Shown here: one piece after another, positions 1-9,535 of the stretch
Layout of the letters: each line of letters begins with the position of its first letter
Position numbering within the stretch: position 1 is the stretch's first letter
From: Mucilaginibacter auburnensis
GTDB lineage: Bacteria > Bacteroidota > Bacteroidia > Sphingobacteriales > Sphingobacteriaceae
Assembly (NCBI RefSeq): GCF_002797815.1
Contig: NZ_PGFJ01000002.1
Span: forward strand, 496,001-560,000
Direction: 5' to 3'
DNA: 64,000 nucleotides
Made by a program: the position numbers and the translations under genes
The notes under the pieces: generated by a model
The model's input: only the letters and a program-made list of their open reading frames with translations
What the model was told of the DNA's origin: nothing
The model's database searches: none

Positions 1-1024
1 AATATTGCCGGGTGCAAGTATAATTGAACCGGCTCAGCCTAATCATTCGCCGGTATCGCCAAATGTGGGCGGCGTTAAAAGGCAGGCTATTATTTATGGC
101 TTGGTGCTTGGCCTTGGCGCAATTATTTTGATCAGGATTTTAAACCCATATATATACGATAAAGAGACCATTGAGAGCCTTACAACCGTACCTATTATTG
201 GTGTTATACGTAAATTTCCTCATGACATTGACGAGAGCGGATCAAAGATATTAGCGCTCAGTAAGCCTAAATCAATTTTTGCCGAGTCGGTTAGATCTGT
301 GCGTACCAACCTTAACTTTTTGGCTGCCGAAAAGAAGAGCAAGGTTATTTGTATAACTTCTGAAATTGCCGGCGAGGGAAAATCATTTGTAGCGGTTAAC
401 TTATCAAGCACGCTATCATTGATCGATAAAAAAGTGGTGATCATCGCAGCCGATCTCAGACGTTCCAAATTGCACAAAACATTGGGCATTAATAACAACA
501 TAGGCCTTAGCAACTACCTCATCAATCAAAACTCGTTAGAGGAAATAATACAACCTACAGAGCAGGAAAACCTCGATTTTATTTCTTCGGGCCCGGTGCC
601 CCCCAATCCTTCGGAGTTATTGCATACCCGGAAAATGACAGACCTGATTGAAAAGTTACGCGAAAGATATGACATTATCATGGTTGATACGGCACCTGTA
701 GGGCTGGTGTCAGACGCTATACCGTTGATAAGGCTAAGCGATATTAATGTATTTGTTATCCGTTCCGGCAAATCAAAATATTACTCAGCTACTATACCTC
801 AAAAAATAGCCAGCGAGTACCATTTAAATAATACAGTTATCATTCTGAATGCTTTTAAAGAAGACATTCTACATTCAAGATACTACACCACCAAATTCAC
901 CGGCGAGAGCTATAATACCCGTTATTATTATTACTCTGATTATTCAGGGTATGATGCTGAGGGATATTACACCGACGATGAACAAAAAAACAAGTGGTGG
1001 AATATAAAGAGGTGGTTTAAATAG
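1..1024 (+). CDS. Tyrosine-protein kinase / polysaccharide chain-length regulator (Wzc/GumC type), C-terminal part
   Basis: The reading frame is open to the left edge, so the N-terminal Wzz domain and first membrane segment lie outside the window. Numbering from the codon at position 5, there is a Pro-rich stretch and a membrane segment (about residues 28-47), then a BY-kinase domain with Walker A GEGKS (123-127), Walker A' around AADLRRS (148-154) and Walker B IIMVDTAP (224-231). The C-terminal tail (about 290-325) is a tyrosine cluster, which in this family is autophosphorylated to control export and chain length. The protein acts in the inner membrane. It is the upstream neighbour of the antiterminator and belongs to the exopolysaccharide locus. 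Family call is firm; the exact name is open because the N-terminus is missing. Confidence 0.9.
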   Translation, partial: ILPGASIIEPAQPNHSPVSPNVGGVKRQAIIYGLVLGLGAIILIRILNPYIYDKETIESLTTVPIIGVIRKFPHDIDESGSKILALSKPKSIFAESVRSVRTNLNFLAAEKKSKVICITSEIAGEGKSFVAVNLSSTLSLIDKKVVIIAADLRRSKLHKTLGINNNIGLSNYLINQNSLEEIIQPTEQENLDFISSGPVPPNPSELLHTRKMTDLIEKLRERYDIIMVDTAPVGLVSDAIPLIRLSDINVFVIRSGKSKYYSATIPQKIASEYHLNNTVIILNAFKEDILHSRYYTTKFTGESYNTRYYYYSDYSGYDAEGYYTDDEQKNKWWNIKRWFK

Positions 1025-1042
1025 AATTGCTACTGTTAAATA

Positions 1043-1558
1043 ATGGCTCAATCATTAAAAACAGAGGTATTTGAATGGTACCCGGTATGTACGTTGCCTC
1101 GCGCAGAGAAAAAAGCATACCAGGCACTTATCAATAAAGGTTTACAGGCCTATCTCCCGCTGCACAGGCAGCAAAAGCAGTGGAGTGACAGAAAAAAATG
1201 GGTAGAGGAACCGCTAATTAAATCATACCTGTTTGTAAGGGTAAGCGAGCGGCAAAAAACAGAGGTGTTGATGACCAAAGGCATTTCGCGGTTCATTTAT
1301 TTTTCGGGCGCTATTGCCACCATGCCCGAGCGGCAAATTGAAGATCTGAAACTGATGTTAACCAGTTCTGCCGATATAGAGGTTACACAGGAAGATCTGC
1401 AACCAGGTGAAAAAATTGTAATAAAAGCCGGAGCGCTAAAGGGTTTAACCGGCGAGATCATTTCATACAGGTCGCAAAAACAACTGGCTCTGAGGCTTGA
1501 AAAATTAGGTTGCTCAATTATAGTTAATGTTGGAGCCGCTTTAATTGACAGAATTTAA
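1043..1558 (+). CDS. UpxY/RfaH-like transcription antiterminator (NusG N-terminal domain)
   Basis: This 171-residue protein starts with a NusG-like N-terminal domain (WYPV at 12-15, then the RAEKKAYQAL helix and the LIKSYLFVRV strand at 58-67) and ends with a KOW-like segment around 120-140 (PGEKIVIKAG followed by LKGLTGEII). NusG paralogues of this type in Bacteroidota (UpxY) are encoded at the head of capsule or exopolysaccharide operons and let RNA polymerase read through long biosynthetic operons. That placement is exactly what is seen here: it lies 18 bp after the kinase and 114 bp before about 21.6 kb of co-directional genes. The assignment as antiterminator rather than housekeeping NusG rests on the locus and on the sequence divergence. 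Confidence 0.9.
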   Translation: MAQSLKTEVFEWYPVCTLPRAEKKAYQALINKGLQAYLPLHRQQKQWSDRKKWVEEPLIKSYLFVRVSERQKTEVLMTKGISRFIYFSGAIATMPERQIEDLKLMLTSSADIEVTQEDLQPGEKIVIKAGALKGLTGEIISYRSQKQLALRLEKLGCSIIVNVGAALIDRI

Positions 1559-1672
1559 ACAAGTGCTGCCTTAAAAACAGCAGATTATACAAATCAGATA
1601 AGTATCTGAAAAATAATAAGTTACAAATTAATACTGTGACTTACGGGGCGAAGCTGTGTACAGCAACCAACA

Positions 1673-3457
1673 ATGTGCAGAATAGCAGGAATAGTTAGCA
1701 AAAGCGGTGATAAAGCGCAGGCAATGCAAAGGGTTAAAGCCATGTGCCATGCTTTGCAGCATGGCGGGCCTGATGATGAAGGCTTTTTTGCTGACGAAAA
1801 CGGATTGGTATTTGGCCACAGGCGCTTAGCAGTAATTGACCTTAGCCAAAACGGGCATCAGCCTATGGCAGATTTTAGCCGTAGGGTTTGGATAACATTT
1901 AACGGCGAGATCTATAACTATCTTGAATTGAAAGCTGAACTATTGGCATTAGGTGCTGTGTTCAACTCAAATACCGATACCGAAGTTATTATACAAAGCT
2001 ATATTTATTGGGGAACGGGTTGCTTTGCAAAACTGAGGGGGATTTTCGCTTTCGGATTGTATGATGTTCAAAACTCCCGCACCTACCTTGTGCGCGATAG
2101 CATGGGCGTTAAACCCTTATATTATCACATACTTAACGGTACGCTAAGTTTCGCATCAGAGGTAAAAGCATTTAAGGCTGCCGGGATAGTAACAGAAGAG
2201 AACCCGGCATGGCGCATGCGTTTTTTAGCGTTTGGTCACGTTCCCGAACCTGAAACAACACTTAAAAATGTTTTAAGTCTCCGGAAGGGTACTGTACTGT
2301 GCTGGGATAATAACAAAGAAACTTTTAACATTAGCAGCTACAGCAACAACATAGTTTCTGATACCATAAACAATGCCACAGACGCGCGTGATGCGATAGG
2401 CGCTGCGTTACGCACGGCGGTGAAACGACAACTGTTAGCAGATGCGCCCATTGGCGTTTTTCTGAGCGGAGGCATTGATTCAAGTTTACTGACCTTACTT
2501 GCCGCAGAGCAAAAACACGAGCAACTTAAAACCGTATCAATCTTCTTTAATGACAAGGCGTATAATGAAGCTGCCTATCAGGAAAAGGTTAACAGCCTTA
2601 TTGTAGGCCAAAAACACGCGCATTTAATTGAGCAGCACCATTTCAACCAGCATCTACCCGGTATTATTGAAAGTATGGATATGCCGACTACCGATGGCAT
2701 CAACTCATGGTTTATTAGCAAATACGCGCAACAAGACGGCTTAAAAGCGGTATTATCCGGCTTAGGCGCTGATGAACTTTTTGGAGGCTATCCCTCCTTC
2801 AAGCGCATATCGCTCTTAAAAAGCTTGCAACAACTACCATCGGCTATGTTAAATGCAGCCGGGTATTTACTTGGCGACCGGTATAAAAAGATAACCTACC
2901 TGGCACATTCGGGTCCGCTTGCGTTGTATCTGGCCATGAGAGCCATATTCACATCAACCGAAGTGGCTAAACTTTTGAATGTTGATGAAAAACAGGTTAA
3001 TCAAGTGCTTTATAACGCTGATAGTCTGCCGGATAAAATGCTTTCAGATAAGCAACTTGCATCGTGGCTGGAAACTAACCTGTACATGCAAAATCAGTTA
3101 CTGAAAGATACGGACGTGATGAGCATGAGTCACGGACTTGAAGTGAGAGTACCATTTTTAGATGAAGATTTTCAGCAAGTGGTGCACAGCATATCGCCGC
3201 ATCTGCTGTTTGATCAGCATCAGCCCAAAAAGCTGCTAATAGACAGTTTTAAGGATGTATTGCCGGAAGCTATATGGAACAGGCCAAAAATGGGCTTCTC
3301 TTTCCCTTTACAACAATGGATGAGTGCCCATACTCAAATATCAAATGAGGAATTTTACACCAACGGATATGCTAAAAGCGTGATCCGCAATTTCAGAAAC
3401 AATAAAGTACACTGGTCAAAAGCATTTACTGTTTACTTAACCCGGCTGCATGCGTAA
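1673..3457 (+). CDS. asnB: Asparagine synthetase (glutamine-hydrolysing), polysaccharide-locus copy
   Basis: The 594-residue protein begins Met-Cys-Arg-Ile-Ala-Gly. The Cys at position 2 is the catalytic nucleophile of class II glutamine amidotransferases once Met is removed, which fixes the start. The GATase domain covers about residues 1-190, followed by an ATP-pyrophosphatase synthetase domain with SGGIDSS at 265-271 and a later LSGLGADELFGGY motif. Family knowledge: AsnB makes asparagine from aspartate, glutamine and ATP. Homologues inside surface-polysaccharide loci are often proposed to amidate sugar carboxyl groups instead. Both catalytic halves look intact. The C-terminus overlaps the next glycosyltransferase by 8 bp, so it is translated as part of the exopolysaccharide operon, which favours a sugar-modifying role. 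Confidence 0.9.
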   Translation: MCRIAGIVSKSGDKAQAMQRVKAMCHALQHGGPDDEGFFADENGLVFGHRRLAVIDLSQNGHQPMADFSRRVWITFNGEIYNYLELKAELLALGAVFNSNTDTEVIIQSYIYWGTGCFAKLRGIFAFGLYDVQNSRTYLVRDSMGVKPLYYHILNGTLSFASEVKAFKAAGIVTEENPAWRMRFLAFGHVPEPETTLKNVLSLRKGTVLCWDNNKETFNISSYSNNIVSDTINNATDARDAIGAALRTAVKRQLLADAPIGVFLSGGIDSSLLTLLAAEQKHEQLKTVSIFFNDKAYNEAAYQEKVNSLIVGQKHAHLIEQHHFNQHLPGIIESMDMPTTDGINSWFISKYAQQDGLKAVLSGLGADELFGGYPSFKRISLLKSLQQLPSAMLNAAGYLLGDRYKKITYLAHSGPLALYLAMRAIFTSTEVAKLLNVDEKQVNQVLYNADSLPDKMLSDKQLASWLETNLYMQNQLLKDTDVMSMSHGLEVRVPFLDEDFQQVVHSISPHLLFDQHQPKKLLIDSFKDVLPEAIWNRPKMGFSFPLQQWMSAHTQISNEEFYTNGYAKSVIRNFRNNKVHWSKAFTVYLTRLHA

Positions 3458-4580
3458 TAAAATAGCGCTGTTTAGTTTACAAACGTTTAGCACCACTGGC
3501 GGCATCCAAAAAATGACCCGTACGCTAAGCTATTGCCTTAACAGAATATCAGAAGGTGCCTCATATGACTTTGCATTCTGGTCGGTTTATGATCGCGACC
3601 AGGACCTGATGGATAAATACTTACCCGCCGCAAAATTTAAAGGCTTTAAAGCAGATAAAGTAAAGTTCACAAGCGAAGCCATTGCCTTGGGTAAGCATTG
3701 CCACACTGTTATTTTGAGCCACATCAATTTAGCAAGCGTGGGAGTTGCCATTAAACTTATCAATCCCAAATGCAGGGTGGTGTTAATTGCGCACGGAATT
3801 GAGGTTTGGCGCCCGTTATCACTATTAAAAAATCTGCTATTAAAAAAGTGCGATACGGTGATGTGTGTGAGTGAGTACACCCGAAAAGAGGTTGTAAGGC
3901 TGCATGGCATACCTTTTAATAAATGCGTGGTTATTAACAACGCGTTAGACCCCTTTATGCCACTCCCCCATCAGCTTAATAAACCCGGTGCACTTTTGGA
4001 TCGGTATGGTTTAACTCCGCAAAACAACGTCCTGTTTACCCTGGCCCGCCTTGCTAATACCGAACAATATAAGGGATACGATCAGGTAATAAAGGTAGCG
4101 GGCCGTTTGAAACAGCAGTTCCCACAGTTAAAATATGTGTTGGCAGGCCCGTATGATATTGATGAGCAGCAACGTATAAAGCAAATAATTGCTCAGAACA
4201 GTTTAGAAGATGTGGTGATTTTAACCGGATTTATAGAAGAAGCTGAGTTAACCAACCATTTTCTAATGGCCGATCTTTTTGTTTTACCCAGTAAAAAAGA
4301 AGGATTTGGCATTGTGTTCATTGAAGCAATGGCTTGCGGCTTACCGGTAATATGCGGCAATGCTGATGGAAGTATTGACGCTGTCAAAGGAGGAAAACTG
4401 GGTACCGCTATAAACCCCGACAATCCCGATGAACTGCGCGAGCAAATTTCGAAATACCTTCAAAACAGTTTCCCGGTTAATCAGCGGCTGGAGTTGCAGA
4501 AAGAGTGCTTTGGTTGCTTTAACACGGACACCTATAGTGAAAAACTTAAAAACCTATTATTGAATGACAGATCTTTCTGA
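3450..4580 (+). CDS. Glycosyltransferase family 4 (GT-B)
   Basis: A 376-residue GT-B enzyme. The N-terminal half has a glycine-rich loop (STTGGIQK) typical of GT4 acceptor domains. The C-terminal half carries the donor-binding signature EGFGIVFIE at residues 284-292, followed by AMACGLPVI. GT4 enzymes are retaining, cytoplasmic transferases that extend lipid-linked glycans using nucleotide sugars. The gene overlaps asnB by 8 bp at its start and the ABC exporter permease by 17 bp at its end. Donor and acceptor sugars cannot be read from the sequence. Confidence 0.9.
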   Translation: MRNKIALFSLQTFSTTGGIQKMTRTLSYCLNRISEGASYDFAFWSVYDRDQDLMDKYLPAAKFKGFKADKVKFTSEAIALGKHCHTVILSHINLASVGVAIKLINPKCRVVLIAHGIEVWRPLSLLKNLLLKKCDTVMCVSEYTRKEVVRLHGIPFNKCVVINNALDPFMPLPHQLNKPGALLDRYGLTPQNNVLFTLARLANTEQYKGYDQVIKVAGRLKQQFPQLKYVLAGPYDIDEQQRIKQIIAQNSLEDVVILTGFIEEAELTNHFLMADLFVLPSKKEGFGIVFIEAMACGLPVICGNADGSIDAVKGGKLGTAINPDNPDELREQISKYLQNSFPVNQRLELQKECFGCFNTDTYSEKLKNLLLNDRSF

Positions 4581-5427
4581 AAAGGAATGGGATATTGAAA
4601 TTAGTGCCAAAAGCCCGGTTTTAAATTTGGGGTTAAAGGATGTATGGCATTACCGCGACCTTTTGGTTTTACTTGTACGGCGTGATTTCGTATCATTTTA
4701 TAAACAAACCATCTTGGGTCCTATTTGGTTTTTTGTTCAGCCCGCTATCACTATAATCATATATACAATAGTTTTTGGCAATCTGGCCGGCATACCTGTT
4801 GATGGCATTCCTAAACCGCTGTTTTACCTGGCCGGAACCGTTATATGGAACTACTTTGCCGAATGCATACTTAAAACCTCCACGGTTTTTAAAGATAATG
4901 CTTCCATGTTAGGTAAGGTTTATTTTCCCCGCTTAATAATGCCGCTAAGTATTGTGCTCTCTAACCTTATACGTTTTGGGGTTCAGCTTTTACTGTTTGT
5001 TTTAGTAATGCTGTGTTACGCCTTGTCGGGTTCGGTATTTCAACCTAACTTCTATCTGTTATTATTTCCGTTATTAATACTGATGGTGGCAGCCTTAGGA
5101 TTGGGTTTAGGCATGCTTATTTCGGCAGTTACTACCAAATACCGCGACCTTGCATTTGTTGTAACTTTTGGTGTTCCCTTGTTAATGTATACCACAACGG
5201 TTATTTACCCCCTCTCGGTAGTAATGGAAAAATATCCCGCTTACAGCTGGTTAATAAAGTTCAATCCGGTTACGGCAGTTATAGAAACAGTGAGGTATGG
5301 CTTTTTTAGTAAAGGATCATTTAGCTGGGAGCTGTTAACTTACAGCAGCATTGTAACTGCCTGCATTTTATTATTAGGAATAGTAGTATTTAACAGAGTT
5401 GGAAAATCATTTGTTGACACGGTATGA
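4564..5427 (+). CDS. ABC-2 type polysaccharide exporter, permease subunit (Wzm-like)
   Basis: The 287-residue protein has about six membrane-spanning segments and the ABC-2 permease features of Wzm/TagG/KpsM proteins: a cytoplasmic N-terminus followed by a VRRDFVSFYKQTILGPIW-type coupling region (about residues 37-55), and a late LIKFNPVTAVIETVRYG segment. It forms the membrane channel of an exporter that moves lipid-linked glycans across the inner membrane. Its partner ATPase starts at 5424, overlapping by 4 bp (ATGA), a classical coupling of the two subunits. The upstream overlap with the GT4 gene is 17 bp. Confidence 0.93.
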   Translation: MTDLSEKEWDIEISAKSPVLNLGLKDVWHYRDLLVLLVRRDFVSFYKQTILGPIWFFVQPAITIIIYTIVFGNLAGIPVDGIPKPLFYLAGTVIWNYFAECILKTSTVFKDNASMLGKVYFPRLIMPLSIVLSNLIRFGVQLLLFVLVMLCYALSGSVFQPNFYLLLFPLLILMVAALGLGLGMLISAVTTKYRDLAFVVTFGVPLLMYTTTVIYPLSVVMEKYPAYSWLIKFNPVTAVIETVRYGFFSKGSFSWELLTYSSIVTACILLLGIVVFNRVGKSFVDTV

Positions 5428-6671
5428 TGCCTACAGTAATTAAAGTTGAAAATTTATCAAAGGCCTATCAATTAGGCAATTTTGGTACCGGCACCATATC
5501 AAGAGATTTGGAACGTGCCTGGGCAAGGTTTAGAGGCAAGGAAGACCCGTTTACCAGAATTGGTGAAACCAATGACAGGTCTGTTAAAGGCACCAGCGAT
5601 ATAGTTTGGAGTTTAAAGGATATAAATTTTGACATAAAACAAGGAGACGCTGTTGGCATAATTGGCAGGAATGGTGCGGGGAAAAGCACATTGCTCAAGT
5701 TGTTAAGCAGGGTTACCTCTCCTACTACAGGTTCTATCAAAATAAAAGGGCGTATTGCCAGTTTACTTGAAGTTGGCACCGGTTTCCATCCCGAACTTAC
5801 CGGAAGAGAGAATATTTATTTGAACGGCGCTATATTGGGTATGCGCAAAGCCGAGATCAAAAGAAAATTTGATGAGATAGTTGATTTTTCGGGCGTTGAG
5901 CGGTACATAGATACGCCGGTTAAACGTTACTCATCAGGAATGTATGTACGTTTGGCATTTGCCGTGGCGGCTCACCTCGAATCGGAAATATTAATAGTTG
6001 ATGAGGTACTGGCAGTGGGCGATGCTGAATTTCAGAAAAAGTGCTTAGGTAAAATGGGCGATGTTAGCAAAGGCGAAGGTCGCACAGTGCTATTTGTCAG
6101 CCATAACATCGGGTCGGTAAAATCACTCTGCACGCACGGAATTGTTTTAAATAACGGAATGATCAATTGCTTTGAACCTATTAACAAAGCTATTCAGGCT
6201 TACAATAATCAGCTTAAGGCGACCGAAAATATCAAATCATTATTCAGAGGTAACATCAGCTACAAATTTCAATTTCATAAAGTTAAAATTAACAAAGGCC
6301 TGGATGAAAACTGTTTAATTGACATAAATGATCCGATAAGCATAGAAATTGATGGCACAGCAAATGAAATGATCAAACGGGTGGTATTTATGGTGGCAGT
6401 TTACCAGGATGGAACACGTTTATTTACCCTTAGAGAATATCCGGATGGCAGAATGGTAGAAAAGGGTGACTTTACAGCAGAATTTAAAATTAAACCCCGC
6501 GTTTTAAGGCCGGGAGAATATACCATTGCTGTAGGTTGCTGGGGGAACAATGAAGATGAATGGGTTTGGGGAACAGATGTTGCCTTGTTTACTGTAACCG
6601 GCCTATGGACCGAAAGCATAAGAAAGTCTGACGAGGGAATTATTAATGGCGAATTTTTGAGACTCGAATAA
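5424..6671 (+). CDS. ABC polysaccharide exporter, ATP-binding subunit with C-terminal glycan-binding domain (Wzt-like)
   Basis: The ATPase domain (about residues 1-250) has Walker A GRNGAGKST (81-89), a YSSGM signature (169-173), Walker B ILIVDE (189-194) and the switch His in VSHN (about 225-228). A separate C-terminal region of about 150 residues (270-415) is predicted beta-rich and matches the position of the Wzt carbohydrate-binding domain, which in characterised O-antigen ABC exporters recognises the finished chain before export. The insertion between the first strand and Walker A (residues 20-65) is usual for Wzt/TagH types. It is coupled to the permease gene by a 4-bp overlap. A 55-bp gap follows before the next gene. 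Confidence 0.93.
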   Translation: MMPTVIKVENLSKAYQLGNFGTGTISRDLERAWARFRGKEDPFTRIGETNDRSVKGTSDIVWSLKDINFDIKQGDAVGIIGRNGAGKSTLLKLLSRVTSPTTGSIKIKGRIASLLEVGTGFHPELTGRENIYLNGAILGMRKAEIKRKFDEIVDFSGVERYIDTPVKRYSSGMYVRLAFAVAAHLESEILIVDEVLAVGDAEFQKKCLGKMGDVSKGEGRTVLFVSHNIGSVKSLCTHGIVLNNGMINCFEPINKAIQAYNNQLKATENIKSLFRGNISYKFQFHKVKINKGLDENCLIDINDPISIEIDGTANEMIKRVVFMVAVYQDGTRLFTLREYPDGRMVEKGDFTAEFKIKPRVLRPGEYTIAVGCWGNNEDEWVWGTDVALFTVTGLWTESIRKSDEGIINGEFLRLE

Positions 6672-6726
6672 ATGCCACTTTTTATAGCGATTTATTGGCA
6701 GAGAATTTTAGCTTTTACTTCAATAG

Positions 6727-7719
6727 ATGGCTAAACCTTTGATTTCGGTTATAATACCTGTTTACAATGCTGCCCTGTATTTGCAGGAATGCATTGAATC
6801 AGTTATTGCGCAAACCTGGCCCAATTTGGAGATCATTATAATTGACGATGGCTCAACAGATGAATCGTTAAGCGTAGCTCAGCAATATCAGCACAAACAA
6901 ATAAATGTAATAACACAGCCAAATGGCGGCGCATGCAAAGCCCGCAACCGGGGCTTAAAAGAGGCAAAAGGCGAATACATTCAATTTTTGGATGCCGATG
7001 ATATTTTAAGTGCAGATAAAATTGAAATGCAGATGAACGATCTGCTAAACCTGCCGGGATGCGTAGGCATATCCAACACCGTTCACTTTTTCACCGGCGA
7101 AGAGCTAAACGGTAAAAAACCAATGCAGGAATGGTACAATCAGGCTGAAGTGATGGAATCGGTTGACTTTTTATTGAAATTATATGGCGGCGATTTGATG
7201 GGGCCGCGATATGGTGGCATGATCCAGCCTAACGCATGGCTAACTCCCCGAAATGTAATTGACGAAGCCGGCTTTTGGAATGAGGACTTAACTGTTGATG
7301 ACGATGGCGAGTTTTTTTGCCGGATATTACTCCACAGTAAGGGTGTTAAGTACGCAGCAAACGGTATAAATTTTTACCGGAAGTTCAAGACCGAAACATC
7401 GCTTTCATCACATAAAAATGAACGATCTTTTATAAGCAGGATGCTTTCAACAGACCTAAAATACAGCCATTTAAAGGACCTTGTACCTAATCAACTGTTG
7501 GATAATATTTTTGCGCGCCAGTACTGGGACATAGGCATTAATGCTTACCCTCAGCATATTAAGCTATCAAAACAAGCTATAAACAAGGCTAAAAAACTTA
7601 AATACAGTGGGCCAAAATACAAATCGGGCAAACTGGCCACTACTCTTAGTAAAATTGTAGGTTGGAAATTAGTTAAACGCGTATCTGGCTTTATACACAG
7701 CAACAAGAAAACCATCTGA
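6727..7719 (+). CDS. Glycosyltransferase family 2
   Basis: A 330-residue GT-A enzyme with the GT2 hallmarks: an N-terminal SVIIPVYNA strand, DDGSTD at about 40-45 for nucleotide binding, and FLDADD (87-92) as the metal-binding DxD motif. A conserved DDDGEFFCR segment further on resembles the catalytic-base region (ED motif) of inverting GT2 enzymes. The start is the ATG 55 bp after the Wzt gene. It lies within the exopolysaccharide operon and is probably a chain-extending transferase. Sugar specificity is unknown. Confidence 0.92.
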   Translation: MAKPLISVIIPVYNAALYLQECIESVIAQTWPNLEIIIIDDGSTDESLSVAQQYQHKQINVITQPNGGACKARNRGLKEAKGEYIQFLDADDILSADKIEMQMNDLLNLPGCVGISNTVHFFTGEELNGKKPMQEWYNQAEVMESVDFLLKLYGGDLMGPRYGGMIQPNAWLTPRNVIDEAGFWNEDLTVDDDGEFFCRILLHSKGVKYAANGINFYRKFKTETSLSSHKNERSFISRMLSTDLKYSHLKDLVPNQLLDNIFARQYWDIGINAYPQHIKLSKQAINKAKKLKYSGPKYKSGKLATTLSKIVGWKLVKRVSGFIHSNKKTI

Positions 7720-7723
7720 TGAA

Positions 7724-8572
7724 ATGAAAAACTTAACGGATGTAAGCTTAGTAATATTTACATGCGAAGGCAGAGAGTTTTTGCTGAACAGAACTGTTAA
7801 ATCATTCAGGGAAAACTGCCCGTTTACTTTTAGTAAAACTATAATCGGTGTTGATGGGACGTTTTCTGCACATGCAATAGCAGCTATTTCTCCCGACATT
7901 GTTGTTCAGAGTACGGTAAGGAAAGGTTATGTTAACAACATTATAAATGCTTTAAAACTGGTAGATACCCCTTACTTTTTTTGGCTGGAAGATGACTGGT
8001 CGTTTAGTAAACCTGTTGATCTGGAGCGCTATTTGGAATTACTATATGCCAATAAGGAATGGGCGGAAATATTTCTAAGTAAATTTGGGCCGCTGAATGC
8101 GGAGCAAAAGGCAGTCAATTTAACAGCAAATCTGTATCAATCGCCGGAGTTTTCTGCCAATCCATGTATTTGTAACACGCAATATGTTAAACAAGCGTTT
8201 GCTGATCTGGTTAATGCGCCAAAAGGCGAAACGTTAGGTGCTGATGGGTTTGAAAATTTCTTAACCAAAACGTTCAAAGCCCAAGGGCTTAAATGTGTTA
8301 TAGAAGACCCGGTAGATTATACGCCAATCAGCCATGAAGGTTATTTAGAGAGCACCCCACGCAGCTGGCACATGACAGGCTCTCTGGAGAAAAAAAGCGA
8401 CAAACATTTGTTGACCATACCCGCCCCTTCAACAGCACGCAAATTGGCTATGATCATTAAGTTATTGTCTGCCACTGTAAAACTGGGTTTCCATCAGCTG
8501 TTCAGCAATAAAACCTATGAATATTGTTTCAGAATAATTGCCATGGCTAAAAGCATCAACAAAAATGAATAA
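7724..8572 (+). CDS. Putative GT-A fold glycosyltransferase, unclassified
   Basis: The 282-residue protein opens with a GT2-like strand (VSLVIFTCEGREFLLNRTVKS) and has an acidic EDDW motif in place of a canonical DxD (within YFFWLEDDWSF, about residues 85-95). It lacks the DDGSTD signature. I infer a diverged GT-A transferase from the fold-like pattern and its position, 4 bp after one glycosyltransferase and overlapping the next by 8 bp. It has no membrane segments. A non-enzymatic or glycan-modifying role cannot be excluded. Confidence 0.6.
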   Translation: MKNLTDVSLVIFTCEGREFLLNRTVKSFRENCPFTFSKTIIGVDGTFSAHAIAAISPDIVVQSTVRKGYVNNIINALKLVDTPYFFWLEDDWSFSKPVDLERYLELLYANKEWAEIFLSKFGPLNAEQKAVNLTANLYQSPEFSANPCICNTQYVKQAFADLVNAPKGETLGADGFENFLTKTFKAQGLKCVIEDPVDYTPISHEGYLESTPRSWHMTGSLEKKSDKHLLTIPAPSTARKLAMIIKLLSATVKLGFHQLFSNKTYEYCFRIIAMAKSINKNE

Positions 8573-9533
8573 CCGTAACGTAGTTACATTAGCTACGGGG
8601 AAGCCGGTATATTTAGATTACGCAGTTAATTTAGCTTTTTCTTTTTTACACTGGCATCCGCAAAGCGATATCAAATTTTACCTGGTTACAGACATACCTG
8701 AATTGGTTCCGCAAGCTTTGGCTTCAAAAATATCAGTGATCAAGATCAACAAAGGCGAGCTTGGCACCGGCTTTTCGCCTAAACTACAGCTTGATAAATT
8801 TGCCCCGCCGGGGCAAACGCTTTTTATAGATAGTGATTGTTTGATATTTGGAAGTATTGAGGGTCTGTTCAAGAAATTTAGCGGTAATGCCGTTTCAGTA
8901 GTTGGCGGTTACATCAGCGCGGGCGAGTGGTTTGGAGACATTACCGCGATATTGAAAAAGTATGATCTTAAGCAAATGCCCAAATTTAATGGTGGCATCT
9001 ACTACATAGAAAATGGCGACGACGCAAAAAAAGTATATGAAACCGCCCGTTCATTAGAAAAGCAATATGACGAGATAGGTTTTGTGAGGTTAAGGAATAG
9101 CCCTAATGATGAAGTATTAATGGCATTAGCCATGGAACTACACGGACAAAAACCCCTGACCGACGATGGCACCATTATGAGCGATCCTCAGGCTTGCCAG
9201 GGAGGCTATACCATTGACGTATTAAACGGCAAATGCACACTTATCAATCCACCTGCTCCTCACCCGCTCCACCAGGCGTGGTACCCGTTTGAAAAGGTAT
9301 CGCCTTTGGTGATCCATTTCCTTGGGTATTACACGCAGCATTACCCATACCGACTGGAAGTGTTTAAGCTAAGGAAAAATGCGGAGGGCAAACTAAATGC
9401 ATTAAACCGGTTAACAGCCAAATTTACTATTGCTTATCCCGAAATAATAAAAACAAGATTTAAAGGCCTGTTCAGGCCTTTGTACCGTTTGCTTTTTGGC
9501 GTGCGCAAACCAACAACATCACCGCGGGTATAG
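8565..9533 (+). CDS. Putative GT8-like glycosyltransferase
   Basis: I place the start at the ATG at 8565, inside the last codons of the previous gene (8-bp overlap), rather than at an upstream in-frame ATG at 8538, because the conserved strand NVVTLATGKPVYL begins directly after it. The 322-residue protein shows a FIDSDC metal-binding motif (87-92), a KFNGGIYYI segment and a late VIHFLGYY segment. This order resembles GT8-family GT-A enzymes. Its substrate is unknown. It is one of a run of adjacent transferase genes. Confidence 0.7.
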   Translation: MNNRNVVTLATGKPVYLDYAVNLAFSFLHWHPQSDIKFYLVTDIPELVPQALASKISVIKINKGELGTGFSPKLQLDKFAPPGQTLFIDSDCLIFGSIEGLFKKFSGNAVSVVGGYISAGEWFGDITAILKKYDLKQMPKFNGGIYYIENGDDAKKVYETARSLEKQYDEIGFVRLRNSPNDEVLMALAMELHGQKPLTDDGTIMSDPQACQGGYTIDVLNGKCTLINPPAPHPLHQAWYPFEKVSPLVIHFLGYYTQHYPYRLEVFKLRKNAEGKLNALNRLTAKFTIAYPEIIKTRFKGLFRPLYRLLFGVRKPTTSPRV

Positions 9534-9535
9534 TC

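Noticed and set aside
1559..1672. ops-like element or riboswitch between the antiterminator and asnB
   Set aside because: Only a 4-bp GCTG/CAGC pairing is visible and no known ops sequence was recognised.
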